Shown here one piece after another: positions 50,309-59,786 of a stretch of DNA of 64,000 bases (within the stretch, counting starts at the first letter, position 1; every line of letters begins with the position of its first letter). Location: NCBI RefSeq assembly GCF_014841115.1, contig NZ_JACYTP010000004.1, forward strand, positions 186,001 to 250,000. Direction: 5' to 3'. The DNA is from Photobacterium arenosum. GTDB lineage: Bacteria; Pseudomonadota; Gammaproteobacteria; Enterobacterales; Vibrionaceae. The notes under the pieces were generated by a model that worked only from the letters and a program-made list of their open reading frames with translations, was not told the DNA's origin and ran no database searches. The position numbers were made by a program, and so were the translations under genes.

Positions 50309-50942
50309 TAGGATGAGTAACTTTTCAAAAACGTGGCCATGCATTTTAACACATTTGATGCTTTGTGCTGCTGAATGACTGTCGGCTTGATCAGACTGTT
50401 TGCGTAGGATCCTGGGATTAAGATATCCACAGGTACTTTTTTGAACAATGTGTCTACTGTGTAAGCTGGACGTATTCACAGGGTTTTGTGCAGTATTTAA
50501 ACGCCTCTGCGATGATTATTTGACCATTAATCATCAAGGGGTGTGGATAAAGCCGAGGGTGGTTGATCTTTAACCAGTGGCAATGATCCTCTGGAAAGTC
50601 ATTTAATCTGTAGCTGTATTTTAAACTTAACCTCTATGTAAGAGGTTGATTTTTAGTTATTTGTTGTTTTTTATGCACTAGTGCCGCAGTTGTTTGGATT
50701 CTGATTTATTGTTGATTAAATGGACAATAGGAGAGCTTCTACACACAACTATCCACAGAAAGCGTGAATAAATGTGGGAGAGGTCTCATTTCTTTGTTTA
50801 TAACCTCTGAATTCCTCTTAAGTTATCCATAAAGTGAGTGCTAGGTAGGAAAAAACAGTGATTGATGACAATGAATGTTTACCCTGAGGCTAATTCTGTG
50901 AAAAAATCACTGTTAATTGATATTTTTACTTGAGGTCGTCCA
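50309..50942. promoter_or_regulatory. mutH-rppH intergenic region with a cluster of DnaA-box-like sites
   Basis: A 634-bp AT-rich divergent gap with no gene. It holds a perfect TTATCCACA on the minus strand (50542-50550), and near matches ATATCCACA (50423-50431), GTATTCACA (50472-50480), CTATCCACA (50749-50757), TTATTCACG on the minus strand (50763-50771) and TTATCCATA (50823-50831). Each near match differs from TTAT(C/T)CACA at one position. Six such sites in about 410 bp is far above what I see elsewhere in the window. I recall the corresponding E. coli mutH region being among the stronger chromosomal DnaA-binding loci. Confidence 0.65.
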
Positions 50943-51464
50943 GTGATTGATGGCGATGGATATCGCCCTAATGTGGGGATAGTTATCTGTAACAGCCATG
51001 GCCAGGTATTTTGGGCTCGACGATATGGACAACACTCTTGGCAGTTTCCACAAGGCGGTATTGATGAAGGGGAAACCCCGGAACAGGCCATGTACCGTGA
51101 ACTGTATGAGGAAGTGGGTCTGACCAAAAAAGACGTCAGGATTCTGGCATCCAGCCGCCATTGGCTGCGATACAAGTTGCCTAAACGTCTGGTAAGGTGG
51201 GATTCCAAACCAGTTTGTATCGGACAAAAGCAAAAGTGGTTTTTGCTGAGTCTGGAATGCGATGAGTCTAAGGTGAACATGCAGCGTGGCAGTACACCGG
51301 AGTTCGATGGCTGGCGTTGGGTCAGCTACTGGTATCCGGTTCGTCAGGTTGTGTCCTTTAAACGGGACGTTTATCGCCGGGCGCTGAAAGAGTTCGCGGC
51401 GATGGCGATGCCTTTCAAGGAGCGCAAGGAACGCAAGTTAAAACGTAAACACAAGCGGAGTTAA
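50943..51464 (+). CDS. rppH: RNA pyrophosphohydrolase RppH
   Basis: A 173-aa Nudix hydrolase that removes pyrophosphate from the 5' end of mRNAs to trigger RNase E decay. The Nudix box G-x5-E-x7-REUxEExGU is at residues 38-60 ([20 protein letters not shown]...). The start is GTG at 50943 ([15 protein letters not shown]), the usual N-terminus. The C-terminus is very basic ([15 protein letters not shown]). ptsP follows after 19 nt, as in enterobacteria. Confidence 0.97.
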   Translation: MIDGDGYRPNVGIVICNSHGQVFWARRYGQHSWQFPQGGIDEGETPEQAMYRELYEEVGLTKKDVRILASSRHWLRYKLPKRLVRWDSKPVCIGQKQKWFLLSLECDESKVNMQRGSTPEFDGWRWVSYWYPVRQVVSFKRDVYRRALKEFAAMAMPFKERKERKLKRKHKRS

Positions 51465-51483
51465 CCTAGGGAAAGTAACGCTT

Positions 51484-53739
51484 ATGCTGACCCAGCTAAG
51501 AGAAATTGTAGAGAAAGTGGCCAGTGCTCCGACATTACTCGAGGCGCTGGATCTGCTGGTCGTCAGTATTTGCCAGGCAATGAAGACTGAGTGCTGCTCA
51601 GTCTACATTGTTCACGAACACCGCAAGCAATATATGCTCATGGCTACCCAGGGGCTGACCAAGCCTTCTTATCAGGTCGGGCTTGGGTTTGATGAAGGCC
51701 TGGTCGGTCTGGTTGGCCGTCAGGCTGAGCCTGTCAATGTGGCCGATGCGCGCCAGCACCCTAACTTCAAACATATCCCAGGGACCAACGAAGAAACCTT
51801 CCGCTCCTTTTTCGGCACACCCATTATCCATCAGCGTAAAGTCCTCGGTGTATTGGTTATCCAGCAACGCGATATGCGTGAGTTCACTGAAAGTGAAGAG
51901 TCATTCATGGTGACACTGGCCGCACAGCTGGCGGTAATTCTGGCGCATGCCAAAGCGCAGGGTATGTGGCCAGGCCAGCGTGACGGACTGCATTTAACCG
52001 GTTCGGCCGCATCGACCGGGGTTGCCATCGCCAAAGCCTGGTGGGATGACAACCAGCCTCGGTTGGAAGCTGTGTCACCGGCCTCCTGTCTGGACAGAGA
52101 GTTTGAACAGGAACGCCTGAGCATTGCCATTGAGATGGCGAGTAATGAATTTCGCCGGTTGCGAAAACGCTTTGACAGCGAGTTGCACAAAGACACCCTG
52201 GCGATTTTTGATCTTTTCAGCCACTTGCTCAATGATCCCATGCTGCGTAAGGATCTGTTTTCCAAAGTGGCGGGCGGCGATCAGGCCGAATGGGCCGTCA
52301 GGCAGACAGTGGAGGCCTACTCTGTCCGCTTTGCCAATATGAAGGATGATTATCTGCGTGAACGGGCGCACGATATTCGCGAACTTGGCCAGCGCCTGCT
52401 GTTTTTCCTCCATAACGAAGAGGGTGTCGAGCACCAGTGGGATGCCCCGATCGTATTGCTGACCCGAGAGCTGACAGCCGCTATGCTGGCCAGTATTCCG
52501 CGCGATAAACTGGCCGCTGTGGTGGCTCAGGAAGGTGCCGCCAACTCCCACGCGGCGATCCTTTCCCGGGCACTGGGCATTCCTGCCATCATGGGGGTCG
52601 ATTTTGTACCGGAGAAAGTCCACAACGCCCTGGTGGTGGTCGACGGTTATCGCGGCGATCTGCTCATTGAACCCAACCGGCAGATTCTGGCCGAATACAA
52701 GCGGTTACTGAAAGAAGAAAATGAGCTGACGGCTCTGGTAGAACAAGATCTGGATAAAGCGACGGAAACGAAAGATCAAGAAAGGATCTATCTGCATCTG
52801 AATGCCGGATTAAGTGCTGACACCAATATTGCAGTCAATAAAGGGGTCGATGGTGTCGGTCTGTACCGGACTGAAGTGCCATTTCTGCTGCAGCGCAGTT
52901 TTCCGTCGGAAGAAGAACAGGCTGCTCAGTACCGCTCAATACTGGCCTCTTACCCGGGTAAATCTGTGGTAATGCGCACCTTAGACATAGGCGGCGATAA
53001 ACCTTTGCCGTACCTCACTATTGAAGAAGATAACCCTTTTCTTGGCTGGCGTGGTATTCGTTTTACTCTGGATCATCCTGAAATTTTCCTCATTCAGGTC
53101 AGGGCTATGCTCAAGGCCAGTATTGGCCTTGATAACATGGACATCCTCTTGCCCATGATTTCAGGCATTCCTGAACTGGATGAATCAAAGGCATTGATTG
53201 ATCGTGCTTTCAATGAAGTGGCTTTATATGCTGCCAGCAAAGGGCAAGTGCTTAAGCGGCCAAGATTGGGCATCATGATCGAAGTCCCTTCGATTTTGTA
53301 CCAATTGCCGGCTCTGAAAGGGCGGGTCGACTTTATTTCGGTAGGCAGCAACGACTTAACGCAATATTTATTGGCTGTCGACAGGAACAATTCCCGTGTT
53401 GCCAGTGTCTATGATACTTTCCATCCGGCAGTTATTCAGGCACTGAAGCATATTCAGGATTCCAGCCATGCGTTATCAATACCGGTGAGCGTGTGTGGCG
53501 AACTGGCCGGTGATCCACTCGGCGCAATACTCTTGGTTGGCATGGGATACCGCTCTTTAAGTATGAATACCCGCAACGTTGCCAAAATTAAATATGTCCT
53601 TCGGCATGCAACTTTGGCTGATATGAAGCAACTTTCTGATAAGGCGTTACAGGCGACTTTCGGCCATGATGTCAGGCAAATGGCAACAGAGTTTGTCGAA
53701 CAACGTGGTATGGGTGGCTTCATCCGGGCAGGTAAGTGA
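51484..53739 (+). CDS. ptsP: Phosphoenolpyruvate-protein phosphotransferase PtsP (EI-Ntr)
   Basis: A 751-aa first enzyme of the nitrogen PTS. An N-terminal GAF domain (~1-160) is followed by an enzyme-I module; His356 in GAANSHAAILSRALGIPAIMG-type context is the phosphorylated histidine, with the same number as E. coli. The PEP-binding domain has GVGLYRTEVPFL near 455-466, MRTLDIGGDKPLPY near 497 and the C-terminal VCGELAGDPLGA near 668. The GAF domain in E. coli senses glutamine and 2-oxoglutarate. A TauE-type gene overlaps its stop by 1 nt. Confidence 0.97.
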   Translation: MLTQLREIVEKVASAPTLLEALDLLVVSICQAMKTECCSVYIVHEHRKQYMLMATQGLTKPSYQVGLGFDEGLVGLVGRQAEPVNVADARQHPNFKHIPGTNEETFRSFFGTPIIHQRKVLGVLVIQQRDMREFTESEESFMVTLAAQLAVILAHAKAQGMWPGQRDGLHLTGSAASTGVAIAKAWWDDNQPRLEAVSPASCLDREFEQERLSIAIEMASNEFRRLRKRFDSELHKDTLAIFDLFSHLLNDPMLRKDLFSKVAGGDQAEWAVRQTVEAYSVRFANMKDDYLRERAHDIRELGQRLLFFLHNEEGVEHQWDAPIVLLTRELTAAMLASIPRDKLAAVVAQEGAANSHAAILSRALGIPAIMGVDFVPEKVHNALVVVDGYRGDLLIEPNRQILAEYKRLLKEENELTALVEQDLDKATETKDQERIYLHLNAGLSADTNIAVNKGVDGVGLYRTEVPFLLQRSFPSEEEQAAQYRSILASYPGKSVVMRTLDIGGDKPLPYLTIEEDNPFLGWRGIRFTLDHPEIFLIQVRAMLKASIGLDNMDILLPMISGIPELDESKALIDRAFNEVALYAASKGQVLKRPRLGIMIEVPSILYQLPALKGRVDFISVGSNDLTQYLLAVDRNNSRVASVYDTFHPAVIQALKHIQDSSHALSIPVSVCGELAGDPLGAILLVGMGYRSLSMNTRNVAKIKYVLRHATLADMKQLSDKALQATFGHDVRQMATEFVEQRGMGGFIRAGK

Positions 53740-54536
53740 TGCCGGATATGTTATGGCTGCTCCTGATGTGTCTGGGGCTGGGGGCTGTGGTCGGTCTGCT
53801 GGCAGGTTTGCTGGGTATTGGCGGGGGATTATTAATTGTCCCCGCTTTAGTCTGGATGCTACCCCAAACTGGTATTGAACCTGGATTAGTAATGCATATT
53901 GCTTTGGCAACCTCGCTGGCCTGTATTGTGCTGACGTCCGGCTCTTCGGCGCGCAGCCATTTGCGGCTGGGGAATGTGGATGTCTCTTTGGTCAGGTTGC
54001 TCGCTCCGGGTATGGTGCTGGGGGGCATTGCCGGGAGTGCTGTGGCCGAGTGGGTGCCTGCGGATTGGCTGCCCCGGATATTTGCTGGTATTGTGCTTTT
54101 ACTGGCGCTGCAAATGCTGCTCTCCTTGAAAGTCACAGGGCGTCATCCTATTCCGGGTCGGGTTGCAATCGCTGGCAGTGGCAGTGTGATTGGTCTGGTG
54201 GCCAGTTTAGCGGGGATAGGTGGTGGTTCGCTGATCGTACCTTATCTGAGCTGGTATGGCGTAGAAATGCGCCGTTCTATCGGGACAGCTGCTTTTTGCG
54301 GGTCCATTATTGCTATAGCGGGCATGGCCGGATTTATTGTGGCGGGCAGCGGTGATGACAGTTTGCCGCCATACAGTCTGGGCTATGTGTATCTGCCGGC
54401 GCTGATCGGTGTGGCTTGCACCTCTGTCCTGACTACTCGATATGGCGCGCGTATGGTCAGTCACTTACCGACTCCGACACTAAAAAAAATCTTTGCCATC
54501 TTTTTGTTATTTGTGGGTGGTAAAATGTTGTTTTAA
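53739..54536 (+). CDS. TauE/SafE-family membrane transporter
   Basis: A 265-aa inner-membrane protein with about eight hydrophobic helices. Two family repeats are visible, GLLAGLLGIGGGLLIVPALVW near 19-39 and GLVASLAGIGGGSLIVPYLSW near 152-172. Such proteins export sulfite, sulfonates or other anions. The ATG at 53739 overlaps the ptsP stop (TGATG), so translation is coupled and the gene belongs to rppH-ptsP. Substrate unknown. Confidence 0.9.
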   Translation: MPDMLWLLLMCLGLGAVVGLLAGLLGIGGGLLIVPALVWMLPQTGIEPGLVMHIALATSLACIVLTSGSSARSHLRLGNVDVSLVRLLAPGMVLGGIAGSAVAEWVPADWLPRIFAGIVLLLALQMLLSLKVTGRHPIPGRVAIAGSGSVIGLVASLAGIGGGSLIVPYLSWYGVEMRRSIGTAAFCGSIIAIAGMAGFIVAGSGDDSLPPYSLGYVYLPALIGVACTSVLTTRYGARMVSHLPTPTLKKIFAIFLLFVGGKMLF

Positions 54537-54632
54537 CTCGGGTCAGTCACGGGGACTGGCATGAGACTTTTCATTGTGGGTACATGCTGTACCGCCGTGA
54601 ACTTCTTTATTGATTAACCACGAGTATGTTGA

Positions 54633-55439
54633 ATGAGCCAAGGTTATCTGACATTTCCAAACTTTGACCCAATCCTGTTTCAAATCGGCCCGCTGGCGAT
54701 CCGCTGGTACGGATTGATGTACCTGCTGGGTTTTGTATTCGCGCTCTGGCTGGCAAACCGTCGTGCAGATAAGCCAGGCAGTGGCTGGACACGAGATCAA
54801 GTCAGCGACCTGCTGTTTGTTGGTTTCCTGGGTGTCGTGATCGGCGGCCGTGTGGGCTATGTCCTGTTTTATAACTTCGAAGTGTTCCTGGCCGATCCGC
54901 TTTACTTATTTAAAGTCTGGACCGGAGGCATGTCGTTCCATGGTGGTTTGTTAGGCGTCATGACCGCTATGGTCTGGTATGCCCACCGCAATAGCCGGCG
55001 TTTCTTCGACGTGGCAGATTTTGTGGCGCCGTTAGTACCGTTTGGCCTGGGCGCTGGCAGGCTCGGAAACTTCATCAATGGTGAGCTCTGGGGCCGGGTA
55101 ACAGATGCGCCTTGGGGCATGGTTTTCCCGACAGGCGGACCGCTGCCTCGCCATCCTTCTCAGTTATATGAGTTTTTCCTGGAAGGCCTGGTATTGCTGA
55201 TCATCCTGAATGTCTTTATCCGTAAACCGCGTCCGGCGGGTGCCGTATCCGGGCTATTCCTGCTGGGTTACGGCTCGTTCAGATTCCTGGTTGAATACTG
55301 CCGTGAACCCGATGCTCAGCTTGGCCTGTTTGCCGGCTGGATCAGTATGGGGCAGATTCTGTCTCTGCCTATGGTGATAGGCGGTGCACTGCTGATGGTA
55401 TGGGCCTATAAGCGGGCCGGTAATCACCGTACTGCTTAA
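54633..55439 (+). CDS. lgt: Phosphatidylglycerol--prolipoprotein diacylglyceryl transferase
   Basis: A 268-aa inner-membrane enzyme performing the first step of lipoprotein maturation, adding diacylglycerol to the lipobox cysteine. The signature [16 protein letters not shown] is at about 140-155, with MSFHGGLLG near 101-109 and PRHPSQLYE near 173-181. It is shorter than E. coli Lgt because the loop after the signature is reduced, a common variation. thyA follows after a GC-rich hairpin (55449-55470) lacking a strong T-run, so lgt-thyA may be co-transcribed, as in E. coli. Confidence 0.96.
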   Translation: MSQGYLTFPNFDPILFQIGPLAIRWYGLMYLLGFVFALWLANRRADKPGSGWTRDQVSDLLFVGFLGVVIGGRVGYVLFYNFEVFLADPLYLFKVWTGGMSFHGGLLGVMTAMVWYAHRNSRRFFDVADFVAPLVPFGLGAGRLGNFINGELWGRVTDAPWGMVFPTGGPLPRHPSQLYEFFLEGLVLLIILNVFIRKPRPAGAVSGLFLLGYGSFRFLVEYCREPDAQLGLFAGWISMGQILSLPMVIGGALLMVWAYKRAGNHRTA

Positions 55440-55448
55440 CAGTCGTAT

Positions 55449-55470
55449 CAGGCAGCCCGTTGGCTGCCTG
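55449..55470 (+). terminator. Hairpin between lgt and thyA (weak)
   Basis: CAGGCAGCC-CGTT-GGCTGCCTG is a 9-bp stem followed by ATTTGTGATT, which is too T-poor for full termination. Confidence 0.45.
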
Positions 55471-55531
55471 ATTTGTGATTATGGTATGCTTGCAGACAGA
55501 TTTTCTCCCGCTATTTTGGGTTAACAGAGAC

Positions 55532-56383
55532 ATGAAACAGTATTTAGATTTATGCCAGCGGATTATCAGTGAAGGTGAGTGGGTTGCCAATGAACGTACA
55601 GGCAAGCGTTGCCTGACGTTGATTAACGCTGATCTGACTTATGATGTTGCCAACAATCAGTTTCCGCTGATCACCACGCGTAAAAGTTACTGGAAAGCGG
55701 CGATTGCAGAACTGCTCGGCTATCTGCGAGGCTATGACAGTGCCGCACAGTTTCGTGCGATCGGTTGTAACACTTGGAATGCCAACGCGAATAACAATCA
55801 GGCATGGCTGAGTAATCCACACCGCAAAGGTACCGACGACATGGGCCGTGTGTACGGTGTGCAGGGCAGAAGCTGGCGCAAGCCCGATGGCAGCACCCTG
55901 GATCAACTGCGGAAAATTGTTGATGATTTGAGCCGTGGCCTCGATGATCGCGGTGAGATACTGACGTTTTATAACCCGGGTGAATTTGAAATGGGCTGCC
56001 TGCGTCCGTGTATGCACACTCATACATTTTCGCTGTTGGGTGACAGCCTGTATCTGACCAGCTACCAGCGTTCTTGTGATGTGCCGCTCGGGCTCAATTT
56101 TAATCAGATTCAGGTGTATACCCTGCTGGCTCTGATGGCGCAAATCACAGGCCATAAAGCCGGCAAGGCCTACCATAAGATTGTCAATGCGCATATCTAT
56201 GAAGATCAATTGGCGTTGATGCGAGATGTTCAGCTTAAGCGAGATCCGTATCCATCGCCCCGGTTGGTGATTAACCCAGAGATTAAATCACTGGAAGATC
56301 TGGAAACCTGGGTCACTATGGATGATTTTAAAGTAGAAGATTATCAGCACCATGAGCCGATACAGTATCCGTTTTCAGTCTGA
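55532..56383 (+). CDS. thyA: Thymidylate synthase
   Basis: A 283-aa enzyme making dTMP from dUMP with methylene-tetrahydrofolate. The catalytic Cys182 lies in [15 protein letters not shown]. Other conserved parts are [19 protein letters not shown] near 44 and [15 protein letters not shown] near 108. The ATG at 55532 gives [11 protein letters not shown]; the frame begins 19 codons earlier. It is longer than the 264-aa E. coli protein, as is usual in Vibrio relatives. Confidence 0.97.
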   Translation: MKQYLDLCQRIISEGEWVANERTGKRCLTLINADLTYDVANNQFPLITTRKSYWKAAIAELLGYLRGYDSAAQFRAIGCNTWNANANNNQAWLSNPHRKGTDDMGRVYGVQGRSWRKPDGSTLDQLRKIVDDLSRGLDDRGEILTFYNPGEFEMGCLRPCMHTHTFSLLGDSLYLTSYQRSCDVPLGLNFNQIQVYTLLALMAQITGHKAGKAYHKIVNAHIYEDQLALMRDVQLKRDPYPSPRLVINPEIKSLEDLETWVTMDDFKVEDYQHHEPIQYPFSV

Positions 56384-56399
56384 TAAAAGATAAAACCAG

Positions 56400-56426
56400 A
56401 GCCTCACGAATGTGGGGCTTTTTTAT
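56400..56426 (+). terminator. Terminator after thyA
   Basis: AGCCTCAC-GAAT-GTGGGGCT (one G-T pair) followed by TTTTTTA. Confidence 0.85.
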
Positions 56427-56514
56427 GCCTGAAAGGGCGTTAAAGCTGCTAACGGCCAGCCTGAGTATTCACTCTTGTTGTTGGTGCGATAGGATAGGTG
56501 GTTATCATCAGATG

Positions 56515-56550
56515 AAAAAAATCCCTGCTCGCAGCGAGCAGGGATTTTTT
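56515..56550. terminator. Bidirectional terminator downstream of nptA
   Basis: AATCCCTGCTCG-CAG-CGAGCAGGGATT with A and T tracts on both sides. It lies 18 nt beyond the minus-strand nptA stop and can also back up the thyA terminator. Confidence 0.92.
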
Positions 56551-56567
56551 AGTATTCACAAGGCTAC

Positions 56568-57710
56568 TTATGCAGTTAAGGCCAGAATGCTGCCAGGGAT
56601 AATGATAAAGACCAGTCCCAGATAGGCCGCCACGGTTGATTTGCTTTTCACTGCCAGCTCGCCCAGGTAGATAGCCCCCTTCAGCGGCAGTTCACGCAGG
56701 AACGGCAAGCCAAAGATCAGCAGGGTTGCCAGCACATTAAAGCACAGGTGCACCAGCGCAATTTGCAGGGCAAACACGGCATGGTCGCCAGAAATGGCTG
56801 TTGCAGCCAGCAGTGCGGTAATACAGGTGCCTATGTTGGCTCCCAGCGTAAATGGATACACATCGCGTACTTTCAGCACTCCGGTACCGACCAGAGGCAC
56901 CATCAAACTGGTCGTTGTAGAGGACGACTGCACGAGTATGGTTACAATGGAACCTGACACGATACCGTGTACCGGGCCACGGCCAATCGCACTTTTCAGG
57001 ATGTCACGGGCACGGCCAACCATCAGGCTGCGCATCAGTTTACCCATGACAGTAATTGCCAGGAAGATGAGCGCGATACCAAGCGCAATCATAATGACAC
57101 CGCCCATGGTGCCCAATGATTCCAGTGGCGCTTTTACGGCGTTCACTGCCGGTTTTGTCAGGGGCTTAATGAAGTCCAGTCCCTTCATACTCATGTCACC
57201 GGTCGACATCAGGGGTGAAACCAGCCAGGCCGAAATTTTTTGCAGCAGGCCAAACATCATTTCCAGTGGCAGGAAGATCAGGACGGCCAGCAGATTGAAG
57301 AAATCATGTACCGTAGCAGCAGAAAATGCGCGGCGGAATTCATCTTTACAGCGGGCATGGCCCAGACTGACCAGTGTATTGGTCATAGTCGTACCAATAT
57401 TGGCACCCATCACCATAGGAATCGCGGTTTCAACGGGCAGACCACCAGCAACAAGGCCCACTATGATAGAGGTAACTGTACTGGAAGATTGGATGAGAGA
57501 AGTGGCTACCAGACCGATCATCAGGCCTGCAACAGGGTGTGAGGCAAATTCAAACAGGGTTTTGGCTTGCTCTCCTACCGACCACTTAAAACCGCCGCTC
57601 ACCAGTGAGACTGCGACCAGCAGCAGATAAAGCATGAAAACCAGGTTTGCCCAACGAACCCATCGCATGGAGCTTTGTATTGGCTCAGCTGTGGTGGCTT
57701 GGGTAGTCAT
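56568..57710 (-). CDS. nptA: Sodium-dependent phosphate transporter (NptA, PNaS family)
   Basis: A 380-aa inner-membrane Na+/phosphate cotransporter. The two inverted repeats each contain the family's QSSS motif: LIQSSSTVTSIIVGLV near 74-89 and LVQSSSTTTSLMVPLV near 261-276, each followed by GANIGT. V. cholerae has NptA at this locus. I start at 57710, with GGAG 8 nt upstream; the frame extends to 57740. Pho-box-like repeats lie upstream. Note that some PNaS proteins export rather than import phosphate. Confidence 0.93.
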   Translation of the reverse strand: MTTQATTAEPIQSSMRWVRWANLVFMLYLLLVAVSLVSGGFKWSVGEQAKTLFEFASHPVAGLMIGLVATSLIQSSSTVTSIIVGLVAGGLPVETAIPMVMGANIGTTMTNTLVSLGHARCKDEFRRAFSAATVHDFFNLLAVLIFLPLEMMFGLLQKISAWLVSPLMSTGDMSMKGLDFIKPLTKPAVNAVKAPLESLGTMGGVIMIALGIALIFLAITVMGKLMRSLMVGRARDILKSAIGRGPVHGIVSGSIVTILVQSSSTTTSLMVPLVGTGVLKVRDVYPFTLGANIGTCITALLAATAISGDHAVFALQIALVHLCFNVLATLLIFGLPFLRELPLKGAIYLGELAVKSKSTVAAYLGLVFIIIPGSILALTA

Positions 57711-57733
57711 ATTCTGTTCTCCGTGACATTGTG

Positions 57734-57751
57734 ATGTCATTTTGGTGTCAT
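57734..57751 (+). promoter_or_regulatory. Pho-box-like direct repeat in the nptA leader
   Basis: ATGTCAT-TTTG-GTGTCAT: two 7-mers each matching CTGTCAT at 6/7, separated by 4 bp (11-bp period), the structure of a PhoB site. It is on the plus strand, pointing away from nptA, and overlaps a perfect inverted repeat TGACAT-TGTG-ATGTCA (57724-57739). Confidence 0.4.
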
Positions 57752-57770
57752 TTTTTTGAATGTTGCCGCG

Positions 57771-57804
57771 ATAGTAGAGAACGAATATTTCAGAAATATG
57801 ACAC
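57771..57804 (-). promoter_or_regulatory. Candidate PhoB-type promoter of nptA
   Basis: On the minus strand GTGTCAT-ATTT-CTGAAAT (57804-57787) resembles a Pho box (6/7 and 5/7). Ten nt further lies TACTAT (57776-57771), a partial -10. In PhoB-activated promoters the box sits about 10 nt upstream of the -10, so the geometry fits. Confidence 0.4.
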
Positions 57805-58206
57805 AGCGAAGCCTTTCTGTCATACCAGAGGATTTTGTGGTCAGGAGCAAAGAATGGGATCAGGATCTATCTTTTAATCTATGGGCTTAAGGCTGTGATT
57901 TTTTTGATAAAACGTTTATTAGTATTGAAGAGAAGGATGTCGAAAAAAAACAGATAAAAAATTTGCCGGGTGGGTTTTCAGTGTCATAGTGGTGGCAGCT
58001 TACTCTGGAAAGTGTGCTGACACTGACCTGGGATGATAGTTAAATACTGCGGGTATTACGGTGTATTACTGTCAATGGTTCGGTTTTACCGAGTTGTTGG
58101 CTCTAAACAAACGATTTCACAGAGATGTCAGTAGGCGTCTACACTGTTTCAACCGCACATCAATAAAAAGTGTGATTTTACAGTGAGTAGTAAGGAGCTG
58201 CGGTCA
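57805..58206. other. Intergenic region upstream of nhaA
   Basis: About 400 bp with no supported gene, moderately AT-rich. It has a half Pho-like CTGTCAT at 57817-57823 and several A/T tracts near 57895-57960. It must carry the nhaA promoter, but I see no convincing hexamer pair and cannot place an NhaR site. Confidence 0.4.
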
Positions 58207-59388
58207 ATGACCGATGTAATTCTGAAATTCTTTAAATTAGAGTCTGCCGGCGGCATCTTGCTGATTGTTGCGGCGGCTCTGGCCATGATTATTGCCAACT
58301 CGCCTTTGCAGTCAGTGTATGAGGGCGCATTACATACTTATATTGCAGGCCTGTCGGTTGAGCATTGGATTAACGATGGTTTGATGGCGATTTTCTTCCT
58401 GGTGATTGGCCTGGAAGTGAAGCGTGAACTGATCGAAGGTGCACTGAATACTAAAGAGAAAGCGATTTTTCCGGCCATCGCCGCATTGGGTGGCATGGTC
58501 GCACCAGCTTTAGTGTATGTGCTTTTTAACTATGCCGATCCTGTGGCGATTGGTGGCTGGGCAATCCCAGCTGCGACAGATATCGCATTTGCGTTGGGTA
58601 TTATGGCCCTCTTGGGTAATCGGGTACCGGTTAGCCTGAAAGTCTTTTTGCTGGCATTAGCAATTATTGATGACCTGGGTGTCATTGTTATCATCGCCTT
58701 GTTCTACAGCAGTGATTTGTCTGCCATTGCGCTGGCTGTGGCATTTGCAGCTACCGCCGTGCTCTTTATTATGCATGCCCGTAATGTTACTAACCTGGTC
58801 TGGTATATTCTGGTCGGGCTGGTGCTCTGGTTCAGCGTACTGCAGTCGGGCGTGCATGCCACGCTGGCGGGTGTCGTGCTGGGCTTTGCTATCCCACTTC
58901 AGGGGCAGAATAAGCAGGGCAAAGAAATCTCGCCGCTCAAGACACTGGAGCATGGATTACATCCGTATGTCGCGTATCTGATATTGCCGCTGTTCGCCTT
59001 TGCGAATGCAGGAATTTCGCTGGCAGGCGTATCGGCAGAAGGTCTGACCGCGATGCTGCCACTGGGGATTGCGCTGGGCCTGTTTGTTGGTAAGCCGCTG
59101 GGTATTTTTATCGCGAGCTATCTGGCAGTGAGAATGGGGATAGCGCGTTTACCTGAAGGTACAGGCTTTAGTCAGATATTTGCGGTGTCAGTGCTGTGCG
59201 GTATCGGTTTTACTATGTCGATATTTATTTCGATGCTGGCATTCAGCGGTGCTGATCTCGAGCTGATTACTTATTCCAAGCTGGGTATTCTGATCGGTTC
59301 GACCACCGCAGCTGTTGTCGGCTATATACTGCTGCACCGTTCGCTTCCGGCCGCCAAGGCCGTTAAGGACAGTCAGACATCATCGTGA
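58207..59388 (+). CDS. nhaA: Na+/H+ antiporter NhaA
   Basis: A 393-aa inner-membrane antiporter that exchanges 2 H+ for Na+ and serves pH and sodium homeostasis. The paired aspartates of the ion site are Asp155-Asp156 ([10 protein letters not shown]), equivalent to Asp163/164 in E. coli, and [11 protein letters not shown] holds the helix-IV Asp125. The ATG at 58207 has AAGGAG 9 nt upstream; an in-frame GTG at 58183 would add eight residues. A small exported protein and nhaR follow. Confidence 0.96.
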   Translation: MTDVILKFFKLESAGGILLIVAAALAMIIANSPLQSVYEGALHTYIAGLSVEHWINDGLMAIFFLVIGLEVKRELIEGALNTKEKAIFPAIAALGGMVAPALVYVLFNYADPVAIGGWAIPAATDIAFALGIMALLGNRVPVSLKVFLLALAIIDDLGVIVIIALFYSSDLSAIALAVAFAATAVLFIMHARNVTNLVWYILVGLVLWFSVLQSGVHATLAGVVLGFAIPLQGQNKQGKEISPLKTLEHGLHPYVAYLILPLFAFANAGISLAGVSAEGLTAMLPLGIALGLFVGKPLGIFIASYLAVRMGIARLPEGTGFSQIFAVSVLCGIGFTMSIFISMLAFSGADLELITYSKLGILIGSTTAAVVGYILLHRSLPAAKAVKDSQTSS

Positions 59389-59408
59389 TCCGGGACAGGG
59401 AGGTGTTT

Positions 59409-59675
59409 ATGAAAGCATTAATTGTACTGGTATTGGGCCTGAGTTCGGCCGGTGCCTCAGCGGCGGCGGCTGACTACAGTCACTGCCAGCAGCAGCTTGA
59501 TAATGAGCTGTGTAAAGCCTATCTTACCGGCTTTGCGCAGGGGGTGAATCAGAATCAGGAACGGCAGGACGATACGCCTACCGGTTTTCTGGCCCGGGCG
59601 CTGGAGCAACGTGCGGGTGAGCGTTCCCGCCATTTGGTGTCAGCGGAAACAGTGACAGAGATACAGGCGCAATAA
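59409..59675 (+). CDS. Small exported protein between nhaA and nhaR
   Basis: An 88-aa protein with a signal peptide (MKALIVLVLGLSSAGASA). The mature part is about 67 residues, hydrophilic and rich in Gln, with two cysteines (SHCQQQLDNELCKAYL) spaced by 8 that may form a disulfide. GGGAGG lies 6 nt before the ATG at 59409, 20 nt after the nhaA stop, so it is probably co-transcribed with nhaA. I do not recognise a family. Its location suggests a link to sodium or alkaline stress, which is inference only. Confidence 0.75.
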   Translation: MKALIVLVLGLSSAGASAAAADYSHCQQQLDNELCKAYLTGFAQGVNQNQERQDDTPTGFLARALEQRAGERSRHLVSAETVTEIQAQ

Positions 59676-59730
59676 TCTTTTTCCCGTCCCAAGACTCAGT
59701 GTCTTTTCGGATAAAAAACACATAGGATAA

Positions 59731-59760
59731 CCCCAGGCTGACAAGGCCTGGGGTTTTTTA
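59731..59760 (+). terminator. Terminator of the nhaA operon
   Basis: CCCCAGGC-TGACAAG-GCCTGGGG followed by TTTTTTA. It separates nhaA and the small exported gene from nhaR. Confidence 0.9.
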
Positions 59761-59786
59761 TTTGTTGAGTATCGAGGCCTACGACA

